From Planctomycetota bacterium (GTDB taxonomy: Bacteria > Planctomycetota > Phycisphaerae > WQYP01), in NCBI GenBank assembly GCA_021809365.1, contig JAKBAC010000097.1, positions 1-13,146 of the forward strand: a DNA stretch of 13,146 bases. The letters run 5' to 3'. The number at the start of each line of letters is the position of its first letter. Within the stretch, counting starts at the first letter, position 1. A program made the position numbers and the translations under genes. This document shows, one piece after another, positions 1 through 7,010 of this stretch. A model generated the notes under the pieces. The model saw only the letters and a list, made by a program, of their open reading frames with translations. It was not told the DNA's origin and searched no databases.

Positions 1-205
1 GCCCGGAGGATGCAAAGGGATTCATTAATTCCAGCGACCAGTGCTGAATTGTTGCAGCGGCGGTTGTAGAATTTCCGGTTTGCCCGTTGGTCGTGATCGC
101 TACCTCAAGTTCATTGAGAAATGGCTGCGCGGTGTTGCCGACGTAGGAATTGGTGTCCGCGGACATGCAAACGTCAGAATTGGTTCGCTGGTCAGTGTTC
201 ATCAT
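1..205 (-). CDS. Unrecognised protein, N-terminal fragment cut by the window edge
   Basis: On the minus strand an ATG at 205 (a second ATG follows at 202) opens a frame with no stop down to position 1, giving at least 68 residues. The visible product begins MMNTDQRTNSDVC and continues with a Thr/Asn-rich stretch, then a short segment around IQHWSLELMNPF. I see no signal peptide, membrane segment or known motif. Codon choice (many ACC, GCC, AAC, TCC) resembles the certain genes in the window, which supports real coding. An A/G-rich stretch containing AAGAAG lies about 10 nt upstream of the ATG and could be a weak ribosome binding site. The family is unknown, and because the C-terminal part lies outside the window no function can be given. 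The plus-strand frame over the same bases (41-223) has no start signal and looks like a shadow. Confidence 0.5.
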   Translation of the reverse strand, partial: MMNTDQRTNSDVCMSADTNSYVGNTAQPFLNELEVAITTNGQTGNSTTAAATIQHWSLELMNPFASSG

Positions 206-709
206 AATTTGCTTCTTTTCTGATGCTTTTGGTCTATCTACTTTAGCTAACTGCAGGGCTTTAAATCCTTGGAAAAGCGATGACAGCTTCAGCGCGCAAA
301 TCACCATCCTTTATATCCACATTTATCATCGGTTCGCGCAGATACCCATCTGCACTAAATTAGGGTAATCTGGTAACCCGATAAGGCACCAGGTGCTGTC
401 CCAGCCATGTTTATAGGGTCACCGACGGTTGGCATGTGCTGTGGAGCAACGGAATTTTGAAAGAGCCTAATACGCAAAATCCGCCGGTTCGGTTCGAGGG
501 TGGCTCAGCGGCATTGGTGCTGCGGCCTCTACTCTACTGGTCTGTATATTTCCTGTGGCCCCAAACTATAAAACTGCGGATCACGGGGATATAAACTACA
601 TGTAGAGATGTGTCAATGTATTGGTTTGATAATTTCCGCGGCCACCTGGAGCATCGTCAGTGTATTTCGCAAAATTCCGCGCTGACAACAAAACGCTGAC
701 TGGTGCGTT
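206..709. other. Intergenic stretch with no supported gene
   Basis: About 500 nt between the divergent left-edge gene and the glycosyltransferase gene. All frames are short and lack a credible start. Only a weak 6-bp hairpin is seen (338-343 with 348-353). A GATAAT at 628-633 could be a -10 element for the downstream gene but has no convincing -35 at the proper distance. I found no tRNA fold, long inverted repeat or copy of the repeat motifs that fill the larger gap at 5454-7345. The two flanking genes are transcribed away from each other, so promoters for both should lie here, but I cannot place them securely. Confidence 0.4.
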
Positions 710-2590
710 ATGCCAACTATGAATCAATCGCATCCGGCAATTACCATTGCGGTGGCGGGCACGCCCCGCGTATCCGCATCCAGCGTGCCAAAACCGGCGG
801 ATGCGGGGACACCCGCTTGTTCGCCTGCCGCCGAACTCGGCTGGTCGGGCGCGACATTCTGGACCATCTTTGTCGCGATTTTCGCATTGGGAGCCTTCCT
901 GCGGTTCTGGCGATTGGGGGAGCAGTCGCTCTGGTGTGATGAAACCGCAACGCTCGCGCGCATATCCGGTAATTTTACGTACCTGCTGGACACACTGCGG
1001 GGGCAGGGCTTCCCGCCGGGGTGGTACGCCGCGCTCTGGGCGTGGCAACAATTCCTGCGGCACACGTTGCATGTCCCGGACGGCCTGGCCGGCACACCGG
1101 CCTATCTGCGATTTCTGGGTGCCCTGCTGGGCACGCTGAATGTAGCTGCGGGATATTTTCTGGCGCGGCAATTCATGTCGCGCCGCGCGGCTCTGTTTGT
1201 CATGCTGCTGGTGGCCATCAATCCGTTTTTCGTTTATTACAGCCGCGACCTGAAAATGTACTCCGCCTTTTTTCTGCTGGTCACGCTCAATATGGCGTTA
1301 TTTTTCCGCTGGCTTGATGGGCGGCATGTAATATGGGGCCCGTTGTACATCCTCAGCGGCATCGCTTTAATCGCCATGGATATGCTGGGATGGTTTTTAA
1401 TACCATTGCAGTTAATTTTTCTGATCTGTCGACGCCGCCATCGGCTCATGGATTTTCCGATCTGGATGCTGTCTGTCATCAGCATGGCGGCATGCACCAT
1501 CGGCTGGTATAAGTTCGATCAGGCATGGTTCCACCGCATGGTGACGCATCATGGCCGCATGGGCATCGGCTGGCTTCCGCAGTATAATATCATCAACTTG
1601 CACACGATTTCCGGCGCGCCCACGATCAACCTGCTGGGAATACTCTGGCCGGTGTTTCCGCCCACGCGACGCATCATCGACTGGTACCAACTGGGGCCGG
1701 ATTATCATCATCACATTGCGACGCGCGCTATTCCATTTCTGGCGGAGCTGGAGTTGTGGCTGGCGATTCTGACACTTGTTGTTTTGCTGGTGGGCCTGTT
1801 GCCATGGCGGCGGTGGCTGGGCGAAGCGCCGGAGGCCCAAAGTCATCCGGGCCGCTGGTGGCATGTGGGCTTATGGATTCTTTTGCCCACGCTTTATTTT
1901 GCGCTGGCTTCCCTGCCGCCGGGGAATCCGTGGTCGCTGTATCCGCACCGTGTAATCTGGCTGCAACGCTATATGGGCTTTATGACCATGGCATGGGTTT
2001 TATGGTTGGGGGCGGCCATTGCGCGCCTGCCGACGCGGCCTGTGCGCGTCATTGTCGGCAGTGTTCTGATCTTGGCGATGCTGGCGTCCGCTTTGACCAA
2101 TAATCTGATCTGCCGGTCGGAACCTTGGGCGTTTATCAATCGGCCCATCATGCGGTACTACAACCCCAGGAATCATCTGGGCATGTTCATCGCATATTCG
2201 CAAGGCTCCAACCATCCGAAAGATGATCCCGCCATCTCGCTGCTGGAACTGCGGCATATTGCCCTGCATGATCTGCCGGTGTGGAATTTACCCGGTGATC
2301 TGTGGTACCGCATTCCGCGTTATGAAATTCTCGATGATCACAGTCCGCGCTGGACTGCGATCATTCATTGGGCAAAAATAGACCGGGGATTGCACACGCT
2401 GGTACTGGCGGATCGCATGGGCGATGTCCACAGCGGCCCATTGGCCACAGCCGCGGTGGAAAGGGCGTTGGGCAAGCGGTGGGAGCTTGTGAAAACCATA
2501 CGCTTTAACTGGTATTTTCAATGGCAGTATTATTTTTATTCGCCGATGCGCGTGCGGGTATTTCGGCGTGTGGAAGCAAAAGCGGGCTAG
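710..2590 (+). CDS. Integral-membrane GT-C glycosyltransferase (PMT/ArnT-like, PMT_2 family)
   Basis: A 626-residue polytopic membrane protein. After a hydrophilic tail of about 48 residues, the first membrane helix (about 50-66) is followed by a periplasmic loop with the motif SLWCDETATLAR. Asp77-Glu78 occupy the place of the acidic metal/catalytic pair of GT-C enzymes. A second hallmark, YYSRDLKMYSAFFLL (176-190), matches the conserved YYSxExRMY segment of PMT_2/ArnT relatives. Many further hydrophobic helices run to about residue 450, and the C-terminal part is more polar. The family transfers sugars from polyprenyl-phosphate donors to proteins, lipid A or other envelope acceptors on the outer face of the inner membrane. 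The acceptor here cannot be told. The ATG at 710 has no clear Shine-Dalgarno, and the ATG at 719 is equally possible. The gene stands alone, and its stop codon lies inside the hairpin at 2587-2632. Confidence 0.85.
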   Translation: MPTMNQSHPAITIAVAGTPRVSASSVPKPADAGTPACSPAAELGWSGATFWTIFVAIFALGAFLRFWRLGEQSLWCDETATLARISGNFTYLLDTLRGQGFPPGWYAALWAWQQFLRHTLHVPDGLAGTPAYLRFLGALLGTLNVAAGYFLARQFMSRRAALFVMLLVAINPFFVYYSRDLKMYSAFFLLVTLNMALFFRWLDGRHVIWGPLYILSGIALIAMDMLGWFLIPLQLIFLICRRRHRLMDFPIWMLSVISMAACTIGWYKFDQAWFHRMVTHHGRMGIGWLPQYNIINLHTISGAPTINLLGILWPVFPPTRRIIDWYQLGPDYHHHIATRAIPFLAELELWLAILTLVVLLVGLLPWRRWLGEAPEAQSHPGRWWHVGLWILLPTLYFALASLPPGNPWSLYPHRVIWLQRYMGFMTMAWVLWLGAAIARLPTRPVRVIVGSVLILAMLASALTNNLICRSEPWAFINRPIMRYYNPRNHLGMFIAYSQGSNHPKDDPAISLLELRHIALHDLPVWNLPGDLWYRIPRYEILDDHSPRWTAIIHWAKIDRGLHTLVLADRMGDVHSGPLATAAVERALGKRWELVKTIRFNWYFQWQYYFYSPMRVRVFRRVEAKAG

Positions 2591-2632
2591 TGCCCTGTTC
2601 CACCCGTAATTATGGGTGGAACAGGGCACTAG
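2587..2632. terminator. Perfect 19-bp inverted repeat between convergent genes, probable bidirectional terminator
   Basis: The arms 2587-2605 and 2614-2632 are exact reverse complements separated by the 8-nt loop GTAATTAT. One further pair (2586/2633) extends the stem. The left arm includes the TAG stop (2588-2590) of the glycosyltransferase gene, and the right arm ends 10 nt before the recJ stop. Position between two converging genes fits a shared terminator. There is no good U-tract on the plus-strand side. On the minus-strand side a short TTTT lies just after the stem. The stem is unusually long and perfect for an ordinary terminator, so it may also be a dispersed palindromic repeat of this genome. 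Confidence 0.65.
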
Positions 2633-2642
2633 CTCTGCCGTG

Positions 2643-4484
2643 TTATACTTTGCCCGCCATCAGGGTATCCGTCGCATCGTTCCAGGAGTGGCCGTCACTG
2701 CGGGCCAGATCAATGATGTGCAATTCCGCCCGCGGCTGATCGTAATACCGATCCACACTGGTCTGCACCACCAGGTCCAGGCTGCTGCCGGGAGCCAGCA
2801 GCGGTTCAGCTTCACCCAGTCTGAACGCCACAGCGCGAACGGGGCGGTCGCCAACTTTCAATCGGAGCAGCAAATGCGAACCGCGCGCACCCATGCGCCG
2901 GGGTGGGGCCGCCACCTCCACGGATCGCAGCAGAAACTTGGGCTTATGATTGCCATTGCCAAAGGGTGCCAGGGCTTCAAGTTCGCAAAACGCCTGAAAA
3001 TCAATATCCGATTCCCGCAGTTCTCCATCGAGTTCAAACGCCGGAGCCAGCCCGTCGGTCGGCAAGCGCTCCATCGCGTACGCGCACAATTTGGCGGTGA
3101 ATGCGGAAAGCTGCGACGGTTCCAATTTAATCCCGCCCGCCGCCGCATGGCCGCCACCACTGATTAACAGATCGCGGCAATGCGCAATCGCCTCATGCAG
3201 AGCAAAGCCTGGAATGCCTCGCCCGCTGCCGCTGATGGTCAAGCCGTCATCCGCGAGCACGAAACTGGGGCGATGAAAGTGATCGACCAGCCGCGCCGCC
3301 ACAATGCCCACCACCCCGGCGTGCCAATCCTTGCGGCACAGCACCAGCGCTGCGGGAAGTTCAGGCAATCGGCGCACCATATCCACAGCTTCTTCGGTAA
3401 TTTTTCGCTCGGTGTGTTGCCGCTCTTTATTTTTGACTTCCAGATACCCGGCGATTTCGTTCGCCCGGTCGGCGTCCCGCGTGGTCAGCAATTCGACCGC
3501 CATGTCGGCGTGGCCCATTCTGCCCGCGGCATTGAGCCGCGGCCCCAGTGAGAATCCAACCGTGGTACCGTCAATGGCCCGATTTTCAAACCCCGCGGCG
3601 CGCACCAGTGCCTGCAGCCCGACCATGTTGGAACGGGCCAACTGCTTGAGGCCGTAACTGACCAGAATCCGGTTCTCGCCGCGCAGCGGCACCACATCCG
3701 CAACCGTGGCCAGCGCCACCAATGCCGTAAATTCTATCAGCATATCACGATAGTTTTGAGTTAAACGTTCCGAGCCGCAGAGCCGCGCCGCCACTGCCCA
3801 AGCCAACTTATATGCCACGCCGGCACCGCAAAGATCCGGATTTCCGTCTGTAACCCCGTTGAGGCGCGGATGGGCAATGGCGTGCGCGGGCGGTAAATCG
3901 CCTTCATATTCATGATGATCCGTAATCACGACGGTCATGCCCAGATTCCGGGCGGCCATCACCGCCCGCCGCGCGGTGATGCCGCAATCCACCGTCAACA
4001 ACACACGCGTGCCACGCTGCGCAATGGTGTTTACCGCATCCTCCGATAGGCCGTAACCTTCATCAATGCGGTGCGGGATATAGGTGTCAAAAATCGCTCT
4101 CGCGGCCTTGAACAGGTGGTAAAGCATGGCGGTACCGGTGATGCCATCGACATCATAATCACCATAAATGGTAATTTTTTCCCGGGCGAGAACCGCCTGG
4201 GCGATAATTTCGGCACCGGCGTCAAGACCCGGAATACTGCCGGGCGGAAGTATGTTCTTGAATTCCGGCGTCAGAAATTGCCGGGCGGTTTCCAGAGTCG
4301 TAAGATTGCGGCTCATAAGCAAGCGCGCTACCACAGGGTGGCGTCCCAGTGAACGGGATAATGCCGCGACCCGCGCTTCATCCGGCGGGCTGTTGATGAA
4401 TATCCAGCGCCGTTTAAGAAAGCTTTGCGTTTCTGTGGTATGCAATGTCAATGCGTGCGACCTCCATGTCCTGTCGTCGACCAT
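2643..4484 (-). CDS. recJ: Single-stranded-DNA-specific exonuclease RecJ
   Basis: A 613-residue protein of the DHH phosphoesterase superfamily. RecJ degrades single-stranded DNA 5' to 3' in recombination repair, mismatch repair and fork processing, in the cytoplasm. Metal-binding motifs are clear: YGDYDVDG (107-114), DCG (166-168) and DHH (189-191). The DHHA1 part carries WHAGVVGIVAARL (387-399), SGSGRG (418-423) and GGGHAAAGG (443-451), all typical of RecJ. The C-terminal region (about 480-595, with APFGNGN at 506-512) fits the OB-fold. Length is within the usual bacterial range of about 550-620. The ATG at 4484 lies 9 nt after the purQ stop and lacks a Shine-Dalgarno. RecJ proteins often start close to the RRWIF segment (here residues 25-29), so the TTG at 4451, preceded by GGAGG, is the likelier start. 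Co-transcription with purQ is probable. Confidence 0.95.
   Translation of the reverse strand: MVDDRTWRSHALTLHTTETQSFLKRRWIFINSPPDEARVAALSRSLGRHPVVARLLMSRNLTTLETARQFLTPEFKNILPPGSIPGLDAGAEIIAQAVLAREKITIYGDYDVDGITGTAMLYHLFKAARAIFDTYIPHRIDEGYGLSEDAVNTIAQRGTRVLLTVDCGITARRAVMAARNLGMTVVITDHHEYEGDLPPAHAIAHPRLNGVTDGNPDLCGAGVAYKLAWAVAARLCGSERLTQNYRDMLIEFTALVALATVADVVPLRGENRILVSYGLKQLARSNMVGLQALVRAAGFENRAIDGTTVGFSLGPRLNAAGRMGHADMAVELLTTRDADRANEIAGYLEVKNKERQHTERKITEEAVDMVRRLPELPAALVLCRKDWHAGVVGIVAARLVDHFHRPSFVLADDGLTISGSGRGIPGFALHEAIAHCRDLLISGGGHAAAGGIKLEPSQLSAFTAKLCAYAMERLPTDGLAPAFELDGELRESDIDFQAFCELEALAPFGNGNHKPKFLLRSVEVAAPPRRMGARGSHLLLRLKVGDRPVRAVAFRLGEAEPLLAPGSSLDLVVQTSVDRYYDQPRAELHIIDLARSDGHSWNDATDTLMAGKV
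4449..4465 (-). promoter_or_regulatory. Shine-Dalgarno and TTG start candidate for recJ
   Basis: On the minus strand GGAGG (4461-4465) is followed after 9 nt by TTG (4449-4451), which is codon 12 of the longest recJ frame. Nothing comparable precedes the ATG at 4484. Starting here removes 11 residues that do not resemble a RecJ N-terminus and gives a 42-nt gap after the purQ stop. This is an inference from spacing. A second in-frame TTG (4443-4445) lies two codons further on. Confidence 0.5.
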
Positions 4485-4493
4485 CGGTGGCTG

Positions 4494-5309
4494 TCATACA
4501 CTTACAGCCATGGAGTTATGAATATACCTCACCGCGTTTGCAAAAATTTGCAGGCCATCGGGGGTGGCATGTCCATTCAGGCGGCTCCAATACGGATGGT
4601 GCAACGGATCGATAAATCTTTCCGGGTGCGGCATCAGCCCCAGCACGCGTCCGGTGATGTCGCATATCCCGGCAATCGCCTCAAGGCTTCCATTGGGATT
4701 ATCAGGAAAATCCACCGCCGCCGATCCATCGGCCGCGACATAGCGGAAGGCAATCTGATCATTGGCGGTCAGGGCATCCATCACCGCCTGATCGCGAACC
4801 GCAAAGCGTCCTTCGCCGTGTGCGATCGGCAGCAGCAGTGTGCGGCCCGGTTCAATCCATTTACACAGGGCGGATTGTGATTGGATGTGCACCCATCGGT
4901 CTTCAAAGCGAGCCTGGGCATTGTGTGTGAGCGTGGTACAGAAAATATCCGTTGGAGCAAGTTGTGGAATTGGGCCGGGCAGCAGGCCGGCCTTAACGAG
5001 TACCTGAAAGCCGTTGCAGACCCCCAGAATCATTTTGTCGTCCCGCACCCACTGCTCCAGCGGGGCACGCAAATGATGCACCAGCTCATTGGCGAGAATC
5101 TTACCGCTGGCGATATCATCACCGTAGGAAAATCCGCCGGGGATGCCCAGTATCTCAAAATCCTCCAACTGTCCGGGATCAGCCAGCAACCGATGGATAT
5201 GCACCGACTGCACCGCCGCTCCGGCGCGTTCAAACGCCAGCGTGAGTTCACGATCACAATTGGTGCCGGCAGTTCGTAACAAGAGCACGCGGACAGTTGA
5301 TGATTCCAT
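4494..5309 (-). CDS. purQ: Phosphoribosylformylglycinamidine synthase, glutaminase subunit PurQ
   Basis: A 271-residue class I glutamine amidotransferase. PurQ releases ammonia from glutamine for the PurL subunit, which converts FGAR to FGAM in step 4 of purine synthesis in the cytoplasm. The start LLRTAGTNCDRE and the block GIPGGFSYGDDIASGKILANEL (55-76) are diagnostic. The nucleophile is Cys98 in GVCNGFQ, with His228 and Glu230 in MPHPER completing the triad. HGEGRFA (164-170) is also conserved. The protein is longer than the approximately 227-residue Bacillus form and matches the longer style known from planctomycetes and some other phyla. The ATG at 5309 is preceded by AGGA at a 7-nt spacing. 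recJ follows closely on the same strand. No purL, purS or other purine gene is in the window. Confidence 0.95.
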   Translation of the reverse strand: MESSTVRVLLLRTAGTNCDRELTLAFERAGAAVQSVHIHRLLADPGQLEDFEILGIPGGFSYGDDIASGKILANELVHHLRAPLEQWVRDDKMILGVCNGFQVLVKAGLLPGPIPQLAPTDIFCTTLTHNAQARFEDRWVHIQSQSALCKWIEPGRTLLLPIAHGEGRFAVRDQAVMDALTANDQIAFRYVAADGSAAVDFPDNPNGSLEAIAGICDITGRVLGLMPHPERFIDPLHHPYWSRLNGHATPDGLQIFANAVRYIHNSMAVSV

Positions 5310-5336
5310 TGCAAAATCCTATTCAAGCCTGTTCGC

Positions 5337-5366
5337 ATTATCGCATCCAACCGGCTCCCTGTTCAA
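5337..5366 (-). promoter_or_regulatory. Putative sigma70-type promoter for purQ-recJ
   Basis: Read on the minus strand, TTGAAC (5361-5366) and GATAAT (5337-5342) are separated by 18 nt. The -10 box matches consensus at 5 of 6 positions and the -35 box at 4 of 6. Transcription would start near 5330, giving a leader of about 20 nt that contains the AGGA ribosome binding site at 5317-5320. It lies just outside the repeat island. I saw no PurR-like operator or purine riboswitch, but the leader is very short. Confidence 0.45.
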
Positions 5367-5573
5367 GCGCCCGATGGAAAGGATGAAAAGATGTAGCAGG
5401 AACGGCCTGTGACAGAGCGAGTGGGCAAAATCGAGCAAGATGTCACACGTGCTTAATGAGTAATGAATAATGAGTAGAACAACGCTGCGCTTCAACGCGT
5501 AACGAGCAACGAACAACTTGACACCGCGGCGACGACGACGGGATTCACCACGAGGTAACGGAGGAGAGCGGAG

Positions 5574-5596
5574 GAGGCGACGAGGGAACGACGGTT
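5574..5596. repeat. 23-nt perfect inverted match to 7076-7098
   Basis: The sequence GAGGCGACGAGGGAACGACG plus GTT at 5574-5596 equals the reverse complement of 7076-7098. In both places it is followed, in its own orientation, by a CCACAGAG nonamer run. This is a linker segment, so even the joining sequences are copied. Confidence 0.75.
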
Positions 5597-5764
5597 GGCC
5601 ACAGAGATCACAGAGGTCACAGAGTTGCGACGGCGACGACGACCACGACGACGATTTTTACCACAAAGACACCACGACACAAAGGCGCGACGACGGATTT
5701 ACCACGAGGTGGCGGCGGCGGCCGCAGAGCAGGTGAACAGTAGAGAGTAGAGCTGTCGCTGCGG

Positions 5765-5871
5765 CGACGACAACGGATTTACCACAACGACACAACGACA
5801 CAAAGATACGACGATGGAACGACACGCTTCAACGAAACGCTGCGCTCAACGAGAAACGAGCAACGAACAAC
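5765..5871. repeat. Left arm of a roughly 105-bp inverted repeat (partner 6824-6926)
   Basis: Read in the same direction, this segment and the reverse complement of 6824-6926 share the motif order: CGACGA, TTTACCACAA, ACACAACGACACAAAGAT, CGACAC, then the core TTCAACGAAACGCTGCGCTC and ACGAGCAACGAACAAC. The core region matches without a break for 26 nt (about 5829-5854). Differences are a few substitutions and short indels. By eye identity is roughly 85-90 per cent. The pair is about 950 bp apart. Confidence 0.8.
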
Positions 5872-5964
5872 AGAGTAACGCACCGCAATGGCGCGGGGAC
5901 GGAACGACGGTTAGCCACAGGTCACAGGCACACGAAGGTACGACGACCACGACGGCGATATTAA

Positions 5965-5994
5965 CCACGAGGTAACGGAGGTAAACGGAGGAAA
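5965..5994. repeat. 30-nt perfect inverted match to 7192-7221 (CCACGAGGTAACGGAGG block)
   Basis: Positions 5965-5994 are identical to the reverse complement of 7192-7221. The block reads CCACGAGGTAACGGAGG, then TAAACGGAGGAAA. Diverged copies are at about 5548-5573 and 6385-6411, and reversed copies at about 7029-7043 and 7109-7123. The pairing crosses that of 5765-5871/6824-6926 rather than nesting in it, so the island is not one simple hairpin. Confidence 0.8.
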
Positions 5995-6156
5995 CGACGG
6001 AACGACGAGTAGCCACAGGTCACAGAGATGCGGCTGAAAACTGAAAACTGGAAACCGAAAACTGAGAACATTGTCTCTCTGTGCCACAACCCGGAAAATA
6101 CTTCGCAGCGCGCAAAGATTTTCAGCCAGCGGTTTCCGGCACAGTTCTTTAATAAC

Positions 6157-6256
6157 CCGCGCAATCCACTTTATCCGCGCAATCCGTGGTCTTACTTACG
6201 GGGCCGGCATGAATACACAAACCGCGGATTACGCGGATAGCGCGGATAACGCGGAT
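6157..6256. repeat. Local inverted repeat of CGCGGAT nonamers
   Basis: The left arm (6157-6190) carries ATCCGCGCAATCC-type units. The right arm (6220-6256) carries ACGCGGATAGCGCGGATAAC units with a clear 9-nt period. The arms pair imperfectly around a spacer of about 29 nt. Being periodic, the arms could pair in several registers. Confidence 0.7.
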
Positions 6257-6301
6257 ATGGTTCTCTCCCAATGGGACAAAAACCGCCGTTCGGTCGTCGT
6301 A

Positions 6302-6375
6302 TCTTTGCGTTCTTTCGCCTCTTTGCGGTTAAACCGGAAGTGTTATGAACCGCAAAGGAACAAAGGACGCAAAGA
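6302..6375. repeat. Local inverted repeat of CGCAAAGA units, followed by TTTTT
   Basis: The left arm 6302-6330 (TCTTTGCGTTCTTTCGCC, ending CTTTGCGGTT) pairs with 6348-6375 (AACCGCAAAGGAACAAAGG, ending CGCAAAGA) across a 17-nt loop with few mismatches. A run of five T follows at 6377-6381, so on the plus strand it resembles an intrinsic terminator, although no gene is known to read into it. A further reversed copy lies near 7303-7332. Confidence 0.7.
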
Positions 6376-6560
6376 GTTTTTGTGAACCACGAGGAAACGG
6401 AGGTAAGCGGAGTGTGGCGACGGGAGGGCGGCTGCCGCCAAGAGCAGTGGAACAGTAGAAAGTTGAGCAGCAGAGCACATACCGGCAACGAGCGACGAAC
6501 AACGAGCAACAGACACTGGTGCCGCGGCGAAGACCCACCCGCGATTTACTTACTACTTGC

Positions 6561-6771
6561 GTGCGTGACACTTTGTCACGGGACGCTTCAAAACCAGACA
6601 CTTTATGCGGGTTACGAATACCGCAATAGTCTCTCCCCCGAGCACCGTGGTGATAACCCGGTGCCGTTGCGCTCCCTGCGGAAACCAACGGCACCGCATT
6701 GCCATGACGGTGCTCCGGTGGTATCACGTTTGCGGGGGCATACAACGCTATCCGCATAAAGTGTCACGCAC
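6561..6771. repeat. Central imperfect palindrome of the island (about 211 bp)
   Basis: The outer arms GTGCGTGACACTTT (6561-6574) and AAAGTGTCACGCAC (6758-6771) are exact complements. GACACTTTATGCGG (6597-6610) pairs exactly with 6752-6765, so the right arm has two possible partners. Further in, GAGCACCGT (6640-6648) pairs with 6707-6715, and CGGTGCCGTTG (6659-6669) pairs perfectly with 6686-6696 around a 16-nt loop. GTGAC-ACTTT-GTCAC (6566-6580) can fold alone. The element shows none of the short periodic motifs of its surroundings. The terminal arms recall the inverted ends of a small non-autonomous mobile element, but I see no convincing target-site duplication. A structured RNA is the alternative. 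Confidence 0.65.
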
Positions 6772-6823
6772 CCGGTGTCAACGGGCCTGTGACAGATTCT
6801 GCCGGGTCTTTGCGGTTCACCCC

Positions 6824-6926
6824 GTTGTTCGTTGCTCGTTGCTCGTTGAGCGCAGCGTTTCGTTGAAACGTGTCGTCGTCCCGTCGTCGCATCTTTGTGT
6901 CGTTGTGTTTGTGGTAAATATCGTCG
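6824..6926. repeat. Right arm of the roughly 105-bp inverted repeat (partner 5765-5871)
   Basis: Reverse-complement partner of 5765-5871. It begins GTTGTTCGTTGCTCG and ends GTGGTAAATATCGTCG. It shows that motif order, not only the single motifs, is preserved between the two halves of the island. This points to duplication with inversion of a composite block. Confidence 0.8.
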
Positions 6927-6984
6927 TCGCCGTCGCCCCTTTGCGGTTAACCCCATCGTAGTCGCCCGGCCGTCGCCTCCCTAA

Positions 6985-7010
6985 AGCGCGGCGAGGCCGC
7001 CTCGCCCGCT
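6985..7010. repeat. GC-rich palindrome in the right part of the island
   Basis: GCGAGGC-C-GCCTCGC (6991-7005) is an exact palindrome around one base. AGCG (6985-6988) and CGCT (7007-7010) extend the stem after a single unpaired C. The centre is too tight for an RNA loop without opening pairs. No T-run follows, so a terminator is unlikely. Confidence 0.5.

Noticed and set aside
480..560. tRNA-like stretch containing GGTTCGAG and GGCTCAGCGG
   Set aside because: The words occur in the wrong order for D and T arms, and no acceptor stem or anticodon arm can be formed.
596..1171. Minus-strand frame of 191 codons over the start of the glycosyltransferase gene
   Set aside because: It overlaps a clear membrane-enzyme gene, has an Arg/Pro/Gln-rich unnatural composition and lacks a start signal.
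5518..5736. Plus-strand frame in the island rich in Arg, Asp and Gly
   Set aside because: It is a translation of CGACGACG linkers and nonamer repeats, with no start signal and no protein-like composition.
6329..6757. Minus-strand and plus-strand frames (also 6382-6759) across the central palindrome that translate to similar peptides
   Set aside because: The similarity (for example PEHR and AP-HG-A motifs) follows from the palindrome being in register with codons. It is not evidence of two genes.
6561..6771. Insertion sequence
   Set aside because: It has terminal inverted arms but no transposase frame and no clear target-site duplication. It is kept only as a possible non-autonomous element.
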